A stretch of 23,036 bases of DNA, from assembly GCA_913049525.1 (NCBI GenBank), contig CAJWYZ010000005.1, forward strand, positions 1-23,036, read 5' to 3'. Of this stretch, positions 8,934 through 16,413 are shown in pieces. The stretch comes from an uncultured Fidelibacterota bacterium. GTDB lineage: Bacteria > Fidelibacterota > Marinisomatia > SCGC-AAA003-L08 > D37C17. The notes under the pieces were generated by a model. The model was not told the DNA's origin. It did not search any database and saw only the letters and a list, made by a program, of their open reading frames with translations. Made by a program: the position numbers and the translations under genes. Within the stretch, counting starts at the first letter, position 1. Each line of letters begins with the position of its first letter.

Positions 8934-10070
8934 ATGAACAAGGGAAGGATTTATTTTAATCAGTCTCCAAAACCTACAATTGGGGTGGAAGCAGAACTAT
9001 TTACAATAAATAAAGATACGTATGCACTACATCCGGGTGCCCCACTGATATTAAAAGAATTTCCGGAAAGTTCTAATGTTAAAGAAGAATTATTAGAATG
9101 TATTATTGAAGTAAATACAGATATATGTGAAGATATTTCGGCTGTGCGATCTGACCTCACTTCAAGAATATTTGAAGTTCAACAAGCATCAGAAAAGTAT
9201 AATATGGCATTAATTTCAATGGGAACGCATCCGTTTGCCCATTGGAAAGATCAGTCCATTACTCAATCCAGCCGTTATATAAATTTTCTTGAACGAATGC
9301 AATGGCCAGTAAGACGACTAATAATTTCAGGATTGCACGTACATATTGGAGTGGAATCTGGCGAGAAAGCTATTGCAATCACCAATGGCATGACTCGTTA
9401 TATTCCGCTACTCATTGGATTATCTGCAAATTCACCATATTTTGGCAGTGAACTCACCGGTTTGGCTTCTACCCGTACAAAAATATTTGAAGGATTGCCA
9501 ACTGCTGGATTGCCTCCATTTTTAAAAAATTATAGTGAATTTCAAAAATTCATGCGTACTCTGCAAAAGGCCAATACAATTCAATCAATTAGAGAAGTAT
9601 GGTGGGATATTCGACCACACCCCGGATTTGGCACAGTTGAAGTTCGAGTTTGCGATGCCGTCCCATCTATAGAGGAAATGGTAAATTTGGCTGCACTCGT
9701 ACAATGTTTGGTAGTAGGATTGTCTAATCTGTATGATGATGGAGCTCAACTTGCAATATTAGATCCCTGGGTTATCCAGGAAAACAAATGGCGTGCTACC
9801 CGTTATGGTATAGACGCAGATATCATTGTTGATGAAGGAGGTAGCTTGCAAAGTTTAAAGGGCGCTATATTGGAAACCATAGATAAAATTCTACCAATCG
9901 CTGAAGATTTGGACTGCCGGCATGAATTAATTCAATTAGGAGATATCGTTGAAAACAATCAAGCTCCTTATCAAAGACAAATAATGCAATATCAAAAAAA
10001 TAAAGAATACTCAGATATTATTTCGTCCGCAATTAATGATTTAGATAAAGGAATGATTCCCGTAATATGA
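8934..10070 (+). CDS. Carboxylate-amine ligase, YbdK/GCS2 (glutamate-cysteine ligase type 2) family
   Basis: This is a glutamine-synthetase-fold ATP-dependent ligase that joins a carboxylate to an amine; characterised relatives make gamma-glutamylcysteine weakly or have other substrates, so the true reaction is unknown. At 378 residues it has the usual family length. Motifs are TIGVEAEL near 16-23 (often GVEEE in relatives, so one Glu is Ala here), LLECIIEVNTDIC, ISMGTHPFAHW, GLHVHIGV, SANSPYFGSELTG and WWDIRPHPGFGTVEVRVCD. These contain the family's metal and ATP ligands and the binding His and Arg positions. It starts two bases after purL and overlaps the M20 hydrolase by four bases (ATGA). 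No Shine-Dalgarno is visible, so reinitiation after purL is plausible. Confidence 0.87.
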   Translation: MNKGRIYFNQSPKPTIGVEAELFTINKDTYALHPGAPLILKEFPESSNVKEELLECIIEVNTDICEDISAVRSDLTSRIFEVQQASEKYNMALISMGTHPFAHWKDQSITQSSRYINFLERMQWPVRRLIISGLHVHIGVESGEKAIAITNGMTRYIPLLIGLSANSPYFGSELTGLASTRTKIFEGLPTAGLPPFLKNYSEFQKFMRTLQKANTIQSIREVWWDIRPHPGFGTVEVRVCDAVPSIEEMVNLAALVQCLVVGLSNLYDDGAQLAILDPWVIQENKWRATRYGIDADIIVDEGGSLQSLKGAILETIDKILPIAEDLDCRHELIQLGDIVENNQAPYQRQIMQYQKNKEYSDIISSAINDLDKGMIPVI

Positions 10071-11239
10071 TTGATAACTGGTTAGATACTAATTTTCAAA
10101 AATTAGTAGAAATAAGAAGATGGCTACATCGCCACCCTGAAGTCGGTTTCAATGAACATGAGACCAGTCAGTATTGTAAAAAATTAATGAGTGCTTTGGG
10201 GTTGGATATATATCAAAATGATGATATGAAAACTGGATTTTATTGTGATTATGGTAATGGGAATGGACCAACAATTGCTGTTCGATGTGATTTAGATGCA
10301 CTTCCAATTCAAGAAATAAATAAAGTAGATTATTGTTCTCTTAATTCAGGGGTTTCACATGCATGTGGACATGATGCACATTTAACTAATATTTTAGGAT
10401 TAGCATCCTTTATGGTTGAATCTAATATTAACATTCCTGGAAAAGTAAGATTTTTATTTCAACCAGCTGAAGAAATTGCTCCCGGAGGTGCAGTTGTTAT
10501 GATAGATGCCGGAGCTATTGAAGGGGTTGACCATATTATTGGGGGGCATATTCTTCCTTCACTCAGCCCTGAAAAAATTGGAATTCGATATGGGACAATG
10601 GCAGCAGCAGTAGAGCAAATAGATGTTACCCTAAATGGACCCGGAGGGCATACCTCCCGACCTGCTGAATCCGTTGATTTAATATGGGCTCAGAGCCATT
10701 TGGTAATTTCTCTTGAAGAATCATTAAAACATCATCTGGACCAGCGTGAACGGGTTGTACTGGCCTTTGGAAGTGTGGAAGGTGGCCATACTGGCAATGT
10801 ATTACCGGATGAAATCAAAATGGAGGGCACTCTACGATATTTAAACATGGAATTAGAGAATAAATTAACCAAAATTATTGATAATACAATTCATGCAGTC
10901 GAACAACTAACTGGTGCAAAAATATCCTGGTCAATTTCTTATGCCGCTCCTGGACTTATAAATGATAATAAGTGTACAGAATTAGTTATTAAGGCTGCCA
11001 ATGATATTCTTGGAGAAGAAAATGTAGTGCTTATGGAAGAATCTAGTATGGGTGGAGAAGATTTTGCGTATTATTTAGAAAAAATTCCCGGAGCCTATTT
11101 TCGCATTGGTTGTAACGATGGTAAAACCAGAGATATTCATACCAATGATTTCAATTTAGATGAGCATTGTATTGCAACGGCAATTAAAGTGTTTTCAGAA
11201 TTGATTGCTCAATATTTCTCTTCTAAAAAAAACAACTAA
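10067..11239 (+). CDS. M20D-family amidohydrolase (aminoacylase / N-acyl-amino acid hydrolase-like)
   Basis: This is a zinc or manganese-dependent peptidase-fold enzyme that hydrolyses amide bonds of N-acylated amino acids or similar compounds. Motifs in order are RRWLHRHPEVGFNE (17-30), RCDLDALPI (73-81), SHACGHDAHL with metal ligands Cys100 and His102, FQPAEE with Glu135-Glu136, GGH with His161, a lid-domain GPGGHTSRPAES, and SSMGGEDFAYY near the C-terminus. The 390-residue length is normal for IAA-amino acid hydrolase and N-acetyl-diaminopimelate-deacetylase relatives. No signal peptide is present, so it is cytoplasmic. The ATG sits inside the stop of the upstream ligase (4-base overlap), with AAAGGA 14 bases upstream. 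The substrate cannot be named from sequence; pairing with a ligase is suggestive only. Confidence 0.88.
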   Translation: MIDNWLDTNFQKLVEIRRWLHRHPEVGFNEHETSQYCKKLMSALGLDIYQNDDMKTGFYCDYGNGNGPTIAVRCDLDALPIQEINKVDYCSLNSGVSHACGHDAHLTNILGLASFMVESNINIPGKVRFLFQPAEEIAPGGAVVMIDAGAIEGVDHIIGGHILPSLSPEKIGIRYGTMAAAVEQIDVTLNGPGGHTSRPAESVDLIWAQSHLVISLEESLKHHLDQRERVVLAFGSVEGGHTGNVLPDEIKMEGTLRYLNMELENKLTKIIDNTIHAVEQLTGAKISWSISYAAPGLINDNKCTELVIKAANDILGEENVVLMEESSMGGEDFAYYLEKIPGAYFRIGCNDGKTRDIHTNDFNLDEHCIATAIKVFSELIAQYFSSKKNN

Positions 11240-11271
11240 CTTGGGGTCCAAACCCTCTTTCCGAATTAAAG

Positions 11272-11276
11272 TAGGA
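11272..11276 (+). promoter_or_regulatory. Ribosome binding site for the GTG start of anmK
   Basis: TAGGA lies 10 bases before the GTG at 11287. The alternative ATG at 11305 is 28 bases away, so GTG is the better start. Confidence 0.5.
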
Positions 11277-11286
11277 AATTTATTAA

Positions 11287-12399
11287 GTGAATAAAATTCG
11301 AAATATGAGGGTTTTAGGACTTATGTCTGGAACTTCTATGGATGGGTTAGATTGTGGAATATTTGAAATTTCCCTTAATTCTGATTATGTTTTCAGTTGG
11401 GAATGTGTTGATTTTAATTCTATTTCTTATTCAGAAAATATGCGTCATTTAATTTCAATGGCGTTAGATGGGAATTCAGATTGTATCAGGGATGTGGATA
11501 GAAAAATGGGAAAAGAATATTCATCAATTACAGAAAAGTTTATCAGAGGTAGAAAAGTAGATATTATTGCATCTCATGGACAAACTATTGCTCATGTAGA
11601 CGGTGTAAGCACTTTGCAAATTGGTGACGTAAAATATCTTAGAGAATCGAATAAAGTTCCTGTAATATCAAATTTTAGACAAGCAGATATTAAAGCCAAT
11701 GGAAATGGTGCCCCTCTTATGCCATTTTTAGATTGGTTGCTATTTCAAAAAAATGATAACGATACAATTACGTTAAATTTGGGAGGGGTTGCGAATATCA
11801 CCTATATTCCAAAGTCTGGAATTAGGGGTGAGGTCTTGGGATTTGATACTGGACCAGGGATGGCACTCATCGATGAAGCCTGTAAATTGTATTTTGGTGA
11901 AAGAATGGATAAAGATGGAATCCATGCAAAAATAGGTAAGGTAACAGATGAGGTTCTTATGGAATTATCCACTCATAAGTTTGTTCAAAAAACACCCCCT
12001 AAATCTACAGGTCGGCATGAATTCGGCAGAGGATTAGCTGAAAGAATTATTTCAAAATATTCAGAAATATCACCAGAAGATATGATAAAAACATTTTGCG
12101 TTTTTACAGCTAATTCCATTGCTGAAAACATAAATAAATATCTTAATTTTACCACTTCGGATTGTCACTTAATTATTAGTGGTGGGGGAGTGCATCATCC
12201 AGTTTTAATGGAAGAAATTCTCAGTTGGTCAATATTGTCAAATATTACAACATCCAATGACATTGGAATAAATCCAGATATGAAAGAATCTCTATTAATG
12301 GCCGTATTAGGAGTAGCAAAAATTGCAAATATACCAGCAAACATGCCATCGGTTACCGGAGCCAAAGAGATGGTAGTTTTAGGAGATATATTAAATTAA
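11287..12399 (+). CDS. anmK: Anhydro-N-acetylmuramic acid kinase
   Basis: AnmK hydrolyses the 1,6-anhydro ring of anhMurNAc and phosphorylates it with ATP to MurNAc-6-phosphate, a step of peptidoglycan recycling in the cytoplasm. The ASKHA-type fold is shown by GLMSGTSMDGLD at 11-22, ASHGQTIAH near 95-103, LNLGGVANIT near 163-172, FDTGPGMALID with the likely catalytic Asp187, KSTGRHEFGR and SGGGVHHPVL. The 370-residue length is normal. The GTG start adds six residues before MRVLGLMSG and is supported by TAGGA upstream. It follows the hydrolase after 47 bases, with only a 4-bp GGGT/ACCC hairpin between, too weak to be a terminator. No MurQ or transporter is in the window, so the rest of the route is elsewhere. 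Confidence 0.94.
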   Translation: MNKIRNMRVLGLMSGTSMDGLDCGIFEISLNSDYVFSWECVDFNSISYSENMRHLISMALDGNSDCIRDVDRKMGKEYSSITEKFIRGRKVDIIASHGQTIAHVDGVSTLQIGDVKYLRESNKVPVISNFRQADIKANGNGAPLMPFLDWLLFQKNDNDTITLNLGGVANITYIPKSGIRGEVLGFDTGPGMALIDEACKLYFGERMDKDGIHAKIGKVTDEVLMELSTHKFVQKTPPKSTGRHEFGRGLAERIISKYSEISPEDMIKTFCVFTANSIAENINKYLNFTTSDCHLIISGGGVHHPVLMEEILSWSILSNITTSNDIGINPDMKESLLMAVLGVAKIANIPANMPSVTGAKEMVVLGDILN

Positions 12400-12407
12400 T
12401 TTAAGAA

Positions 12408-12413
12408 AGGGGA
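12408..12413 (+). promoter_or_regulatory. Ribosome binding site for the phosphomannomutase gene
   Basis: AGGGGA, within a longer AAAGGGGA tract, ends four bases before the ATG at 12418 but only one base before the upstream TTG at 12415. This favours the ATG start. Confidence 0.55.
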
Positions 12414-12417
12414 ATTG

Positions 12418-13782
12418 ATGAATCCATATATTTTTAGAAAATATGACATCAGAGGCATAGTTGAATCAGATTTTACACCGGATGTAGTAATTGATTTAGG
12501 GAGGGCATTTGGTACTTATGTAAAAAGATCTGGTGGGAAAAGGGTATCTATAAGTGGCGATATACGTTTGACCACCCCCAGACTTATTGATAATTTTTCT
12601 AAAGGATTACTTGAAACTGGAATCATCGTTTTAGATATGGGTATTGTGCCTACACCAGCCAATTATTTCAGTATGTTTCATCTTGATATAGATGGTGCGG
12701 TGCAAATTACAGGAAGCCATAATCCGCCAGAATTTAATGGATTTAAAATTTCCTATAAACAGGGTGCATTTTACGGGGACCAGATACAAGATCTTAAAGA
12801 ACTTATTGAATTAAAAGATTTTGAAATTGGTGTTGGTAGTATTGAGAAGGTTGATATAATGGCTTCATATCAATTAATGTTAAAGGAAAAAATACAATTA
12901 GATAAACCAATGAAAGCTGTAATTGATTGTGGGAATGCTGCAGGATGTTTATCTGCTCCACAGATTTACAATGAAATGGGAATAGAAACTACTGAGCTTT
13001 TTTGCGATGCGGATGGTACCTTTCCCAACCATCATCCAGACCCTACTGAAGATCATAATCTAATTGATCTCGTAAACGAAATAAAATCCGGGCGGTACGA
13101 TTTTGGGGTAGCTTTTGATGGTGATGCAGACCGTGTGGTAGCTGTTGATGAAAATGGTGGTATAATTCGTTCAGACATTTTGATGACACTATTTCTTCCC
13201 GAAGTTATCAAAAACACAGGGGATGCCATAGTTTATGATGTAAAATGTTCCCAGGCTTTAGAAGATATGATATTAAAATATGGCGGGAAACCTATTATGT
13301 GGAAAACAGGTCATTCTCTCATTAAAGATAAAATGAAGGAACTTAATGTGAACTTTGCTGGTGAAATGAGTGGCCATATTTTTTTTGCTGATGACTTTTA
13401 TGGTTTTGACGATGCAATTTATGTATCACTTCGATTGGCGCAACTCCTATCGAGAACCGATCGAAAATTATCTGAACTAACTGCAGAAATTCCTGTTTAC
13501 TATTCTACTCCAGAGATGCGTTTGGAATGTAGGGATGATGAAGAAAAGTTTAAAATTTCCCAAAAAGCAAATGAATATTTTACAGCAAACTATAATTGCA
13601 ATACAGTAGATGGAGTAAGAATTAAGTTAGATGATGGTTGGGGTCTCGTTCGTGCCTCTAATACGCAACCCGTAATTGTTTGTCGATTTGAAGCTAAATC
13701 TTTGCAGCGTATGGAAGAAATACAAAATGAAATATTAGATAAACTGGCGGAATTTGGAGAAATAGCACTTGAACATTGCTGA
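12418..13782 (+). CDS. Phosphomannomutase/phosphoglucomutase (alpha-D-phosphohexomutase family)
   Basis: This enzyme moves phosphate between C6 and C1 of mannose or glucose, feeding GDP-mannose and UDP-glucose synthesis. Domains show the family signatures: FRKYDIRGI (6-14) at the N-terminus, TGSHNPPEFNGFK with the phosphoserine Ser100, FDGDADRV with Mg ligands Asp234, Asp236 and Asp238, GEMSGH (315-320) for sugar recognition, and RASNTQPVIVCRFEA for phosphate binding at the C-terminus. The EMSGH motif is typical of enzymes acting on both glucose and mannose phosphates. The ATG at 12418 is chosen over the TTG three bases earlier because of Shine-Dalgarno spacing; that gives 454 residues. It lies between anmK and the polyprenyl synthase, whose start it overlaps by 14 bases. 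Confidence 0.93.
   Translation: MNPYIFRKYDIRGIVESDFTPDVVIDLGRAFGTYVKRSGGKRVSISGDIRLTTPRLIDNFSKGLLETGIIVLDMGIVPTPANYFSMFHLDIDGAVQITGSHNPPEFNGFKISYKQGAFYGDQIQDLKELIELKDFEIGVGSIEKVDIMASYQLMLKEKIQLDKPMKAVIDCGNAAGCLSAPQIYNEMGIETTELFCDADGTFPNHHPDPTEDHNLIDLVNEIKSGRYDFGVAFDGDADRVVAVDENGGIIRSDILMTLFLPEVIKNTGDAIVYDVKCSQALEDMILKYGGKPIMWKTGHSLIKDKMKELNVNFAGEMSGHIFFADDFYGFDDAIYVSLRLAQLLSRTDRKLSELTAEIPVYYSTPEMRLECRDDEEKFKISQKANEYFTANYNCNTVDGVRIKLDDGWGLVRASNTQPVIVCRFEAKSLQRMEEIQNEILDKLAEFGEIALEHC
13756..13760 (+). promoter_or_regulatory. Ribosome binding site inside the mutase gene for the TTG start of the polyprenyl synthase
   Basis: GGAGA lies within the coding end of the mutase and is 8 bases from the TTG at 13769. 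It supports an overlapping, coupled start. Confidence 0.55.
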
Positions 13783-14725
13783 TTTAATACCTGAATATAG
13801 AAGTGAAATTAATAATGGATTAGCAGACATATATCCTCGTGGACCTATTTCACTTACTAAGCCTGTAGCTTATGTATTAAATGGTGGAGGAAAACGATTA
13901 CGCCCCTTACTAACAATATTTTCAGCGGAAGCATGTGGAGGGACAAAATCTAGTGTGTTTTCTGCTGCTTTAGCCGTTGAAGTTTTACATAATTTCACAC
14001 TGGTTCATGATGATATTATGGATCAAGATAGTATCCGTCATGGTCAGGAAACTGTTCACAATAAATGGGATGATGGTGTAGCTATTCTCACTGGTGATGC
14101 AATGCTTTCGTTGGCATTAAGATTGTTAAATGAAACACCGGTTGAATCTCATCTTCAAATGAAAATATTTATCGATGGGCTATTAGCTGTTTGTGAGGGA
14201 CAGGCATTGGATAAAGAATTTGAAAACCAATCATCTGTTTCACTTGATGATTACATAAAAATGATTGACTTAAAGACTGGCTATTTAATTGGTTTGGCAG
14301 CAGAATTAGGTGCAGTTTCAACTGGAATGGATTCGGGAATATGCGAGAAAGTTAGAGATTATGGTAGATTAATAGGTCGAGCATTCCAAATTCAAGACGA
14401 CTATTTAGAAATATTTTCAAATAGTTTAAATATGGGTAAATCATTGGAAAGCGATATTGTTTTAGGAAAAAAAACCTTTCTTATGATTCAAGCCTTAGAA
14501 AAAGATACTGACATTATAAATTCAGCTTTGGAGTTGGCTCGAAATAATTTTGAGAAGGGAATTGGGAATATAAGGTTGTATTTAGAAAATGAAGGGATTA
14601 AAAAGAGAGCTCAAGAGGAAATAAATAATATCCTCAAATTAGCAGATAATAAATTAAATGATTTACCAATTGATAAAGAAAAACTACTTTATTTTAGTAA
14701 AATAATTAAAAAAAGAGGTAATTAA
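13769..14725 (+). CDS. Polyprenyl diphosphate synthase (short-chain, GGPP/FPP-type)
   Basis: This all-alpha trans-prenyltransferase condenses isopentenyl diphosphate onto allylic diphosphates. Key motifs are NGGGKRLRP near 38-46, the first aspartate-rich motif DDIMD at 81-85 and the second at 210-214, which reads DDYLE with Glu in the last position. Phe76 lies five residues before the first motif, and that motif has no two-residue insertion. This pattern resembles archaeal GGPP synthases and argues for a C15-C20 product rather than the long quinone side chain, where Ala is usual there. The product is therefore inferred. The 318-residue length is normal. It starts at TTG, overlapping the mutase by 14 bases with GGAGA upstream, and its stop overlaps the next ATG by one base (TAATG). 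Confidence 0.9.
   Translation: MNIADLIPEYRSEINNGLADIYPRGPISLTKPVAYVLNGGGKRLRPLLTIFSAEACGGTKSSVFSAALAVEVLHNFTLVHDDIMDQDSIRHGQETVHNKWDDGVAILTGDAMLSLALRLLNETPVESHLQMKIFIDGLLAVCEGQALDKEFENQSSVSLDDYIKMIDLKTGYLIGLAAELGAVSTGMDSGICEKVRDYGRLIGRAFQIQDDYLEIFSNSLNMGKSLESDIVLGKKTFLMIQALEKDTDIINSALELARNNFEKGIGNIRLYLENEGIKKRAQEEINNILKLADNKLNDLPIDKEKLLYFSKIIKKRGN
14715..14719 (+). promoter_or_regulatory. Ribosome binding site for the Pgi/Pmi gene
   Basis: GAGGT lies 5 bases before the ATG at 14725, within the last codons of the polyprenyl synthase gene. With the one-base TAATG overlap it indicates coupled translation. Confidence 0.5.
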
Positions 14726-15780
14726 TGAGTGAAACTATATTCGAATTAGATACTATGCTCGATCAATCTGATATGAGAGGTGCAATTACAGAATTCCCCA
14801 ATCAAATAAAAAAATCATTTTCAATCATGAGTACATGGAAAGCACGCCTAGAATATCGAAATATAGAAAATATTATGGTGCTAGGAATGGGCGGTTCTGC
14901 TATAGGTGGAGATGTTGCAAGGGTTTTAGCACAGAATGCTAATTCAGCGCCTATTATCATTAACAGATCTTACAATATTCCCGAGTGGGTTGGATCAAAT
15001 ACGCTAATATTGGCATGTTCTTACTCGGGTGGGACTGAGGAAACTTTGAGTGCATTCGCACAATGCAGAGAACGAAACTGTCCCATTATTGTTATTTCAA
15101 CTGGTGGGATAATTACTGATTATGCAGATAAGTATGACTTAGATAGGATACATATTCCTAGCGGCTATCAACCGAGAGCAGCACTGGGTTTTTCTTTTTC
15201 TCTGATTCTAATTCTTCTAAATCGATTGGGTTTTGTACAAAATCAAATTGTAGAAATGGTCGAAAAATCTATTGAATCATTGGAGTTATTATCAATAGAA
15301 ATGAACAAAGATGAAAATAAAGCACTCGCAATAGCTGAAAATATTCATACTACCTGTCCAATCATTTATGGAAGTGAAGAATTAACATGGGTGGCTGCAT
15401 TGCGGTTTAGAGGGCAATTGGCTGAAAACGCAAAAATGCTGTCCTTTCATAACCATTTTCCAGAACAAAATCATAATGAAATTGAAGGCTGGACAGTAAA
15501 TAAAGATATAATGAATAGATTCTCAATTATTTGGTTAAAAGATGAAGATGATCATTCTGGCACACAGGCTCGGATGCAGATTTCTTCTGCCCTACTTGAG
15601 TCAAGTGCTGGCAGTCAATTAGAAATAAGTCAGACTGGAAAAAACAGAGTCGAACGATTGTTGAAATTAATCCATTTTACTGATTGGATTAGTTATTATG
15701 CCGCTCTTCTTAATAATGTCGACCCAACTCCAGTAAACCGTATCCAAGAATTAAAATTAAAAATATCCGAAGGAAAATAA
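14725..15780 (+). CDS. Bifunctional phosphoglucose/phosphomannose isomerase
   Basis: This enzyme isomerises glucose-6-phosphate or mannose-6-phosphate with fructose-6-phosphate in the cytoplasm. It carries the SIS sugar-isomerase fold twice. Visible motifs are GMGGSAIGGD (54-63), SYSGGTEET (99-107), PRAALG (150-155), QLAENAK with Glu234, and FPEQNHNEIEGW with His250. Glu234 and His250 are spaced like the catalytic pair (Glu203, His219) known in the crenarchaeal enzyme. At 351 residues it matches the dual-specificity family rather than the much longer classical Pgi. With the upstream mutase it completes the path from fructose-6-phosphate to mannose-1-phosphate or glucose-1-phosphate. It starts on the last base of the synthase stop codon. 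Confidence 0.92.
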   Translation: MSETIFELDTMLDQSDMRGAITEFPNQIKKSFSIMSTWKARLEYRNIENIMVLGMGGSAIGGDVARVLAQNANSAPIIINRSYNIPEWVGSNTLILACSYSGGTEETLSAFAQCRERNCPIIVISTGGIITDYADKYDLDRIHIPSGYQPRAALGFSFSLILILLNRLGFVQNQIVEMVEKSIESLELLSIEMNKDENKALAIAENIHTTCPIIYGSEELTWVAALRFRGQLAENAKMLSFHNHFPEQNHNEIEGWTVNKDIMNRFSIIWLKDEDDHSGTQARMQISSALLESSAGSQLEISQTGKNRVERLLKLIHFTDWISYYAALLNNVDPTPVNRIQELKLKISEGK

Positions 15781-15787
15781 TATCTTA

Positions 15788-15816
15788 TTGTTTGTCCGAC
15801 GAGAAACATGTAAATT
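15788..15816 (+). promoter_or_regulatory. Candidate sigma-70-like promoter before the bifunctional nuclease gene
   Basis: TTGTTT at 15788-15793 and TAAATT at 15811-15816 are 17 bases apart. A start about seven bases downstream would fall on or next to the ATG at 15823, giving a leaderless or near-leaderless message, which fits the absence of a Shine-Dalgarno sequence. The match is partial (three and four of six bases). Confidence 0.3.
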
Positions 15817-15822
15817 ATCAAT

Positions 15823-16413
15823 ATGAATCTAGTAGAAGTTAAACGTATTTCTTATTATCCACCTTCAAAGGGTTATGCTGTATTATTACAGGAAAAGGAT
15901 ACTAATCGAAGTCTTCCTATAATTGTAGGAAGCAATGAAGCTCAGGCAATTGCTCTTTATCTTGAAGGAGTGGATATGCCGCGACCAATGACTCATGATC
16001 TATTAATAAATGTTCTAGATCTCCTTGAAAGTGATATAAAACAGGTTACAATTGCACGCATGAAAAATGGAACATTTTTTGCAGAAATTGAGGTTTCAAA
16101 TTCACAAGTTGGAGATATAATGATTGATTCTCGTCCGAGCGATGCAATAGCTGTTGCCTTGCGAACCATGACACCTATTTATGTTTCAGATGAAGTTATG
16201 GAAAGAGCTGGAATAGATAATCTTTCAACTGGTAGTGAAATTGCTGAAACAGTATCATCAGATGAATTACTAAAAGAAACAGCTGATGAAGGTTCGGCGA
16301 TAGAAAACCTAGCCGAGGCATTAGAAAAAGCTATTTCAGAAGAAGAATATGAAGTAGCTGCTCGATTGAGAGATAGAATCAAGCAGTTAGAGAAAAAGTC
16401 AACTCCCCAATAA
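15823..16413 (+). CDS. Bifunctional nuclease-domain protein with C-terminal UVR motif
   Basis: Residues 1-135 form a bifunctional nuclease (BFN, DUF151) domain, a fold described in plant and archaeal or bacterial proteins with DNase and RNase activity. Conserved features are the VEVKRISYYPPSKGYAVLL strand region, LPIIVGSNEAQAIALYLEG (31-49), RPMTHDLL (54-61) and IDSRPSDAIAVALR (101-114). Residues 159-194 form a UVR-type helical hairpin (EEEYEVAARLRDRIKQLEKK) like the UvrB-UvrC contact motif. The link by an acidic segment is typical of FCB members. Its actual role, whether DNA repair or RNA turnover, is not settled for bacterial versions. It is separated from Pgi/Pmi by 42 bases. Its 3' end overlaps the convergent rnc gene by 15 bases. 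Confidence 0.88.
   Translation: MNLVEVKRISYYPPSKGYAVLLQEKDTNRSLPIIVGSNEAQAIALYLEGVDMPRPMTHDLLINVLDLLESDIKQVTIARMKNGTFFAEIEVSNSQVGDIMIDSRPSDAIAVALRTMTPIYVSDEVMERAGIDNLSTGSEIAETVSSDELLKETADEGSAIENLAEALEKAISEEEYEVAARLRDRIKQLEKKSTPQ

Noticed and set aside
11244..11255. GGGT-CCAA-ACCC hairpin after the amidohydrolase as a terminator
   Set aside because: The stem is only four base pairs and is not followed by a proper T run; the anmK ribosome site follows shortly after.
12415..12417. TTG as the start of the phosphomannomutase gene
   Set aside because: It is only one base from the AGGGGA ribosome site; the ATG three bases later has usable spacing and gives the standard family N-terminus.
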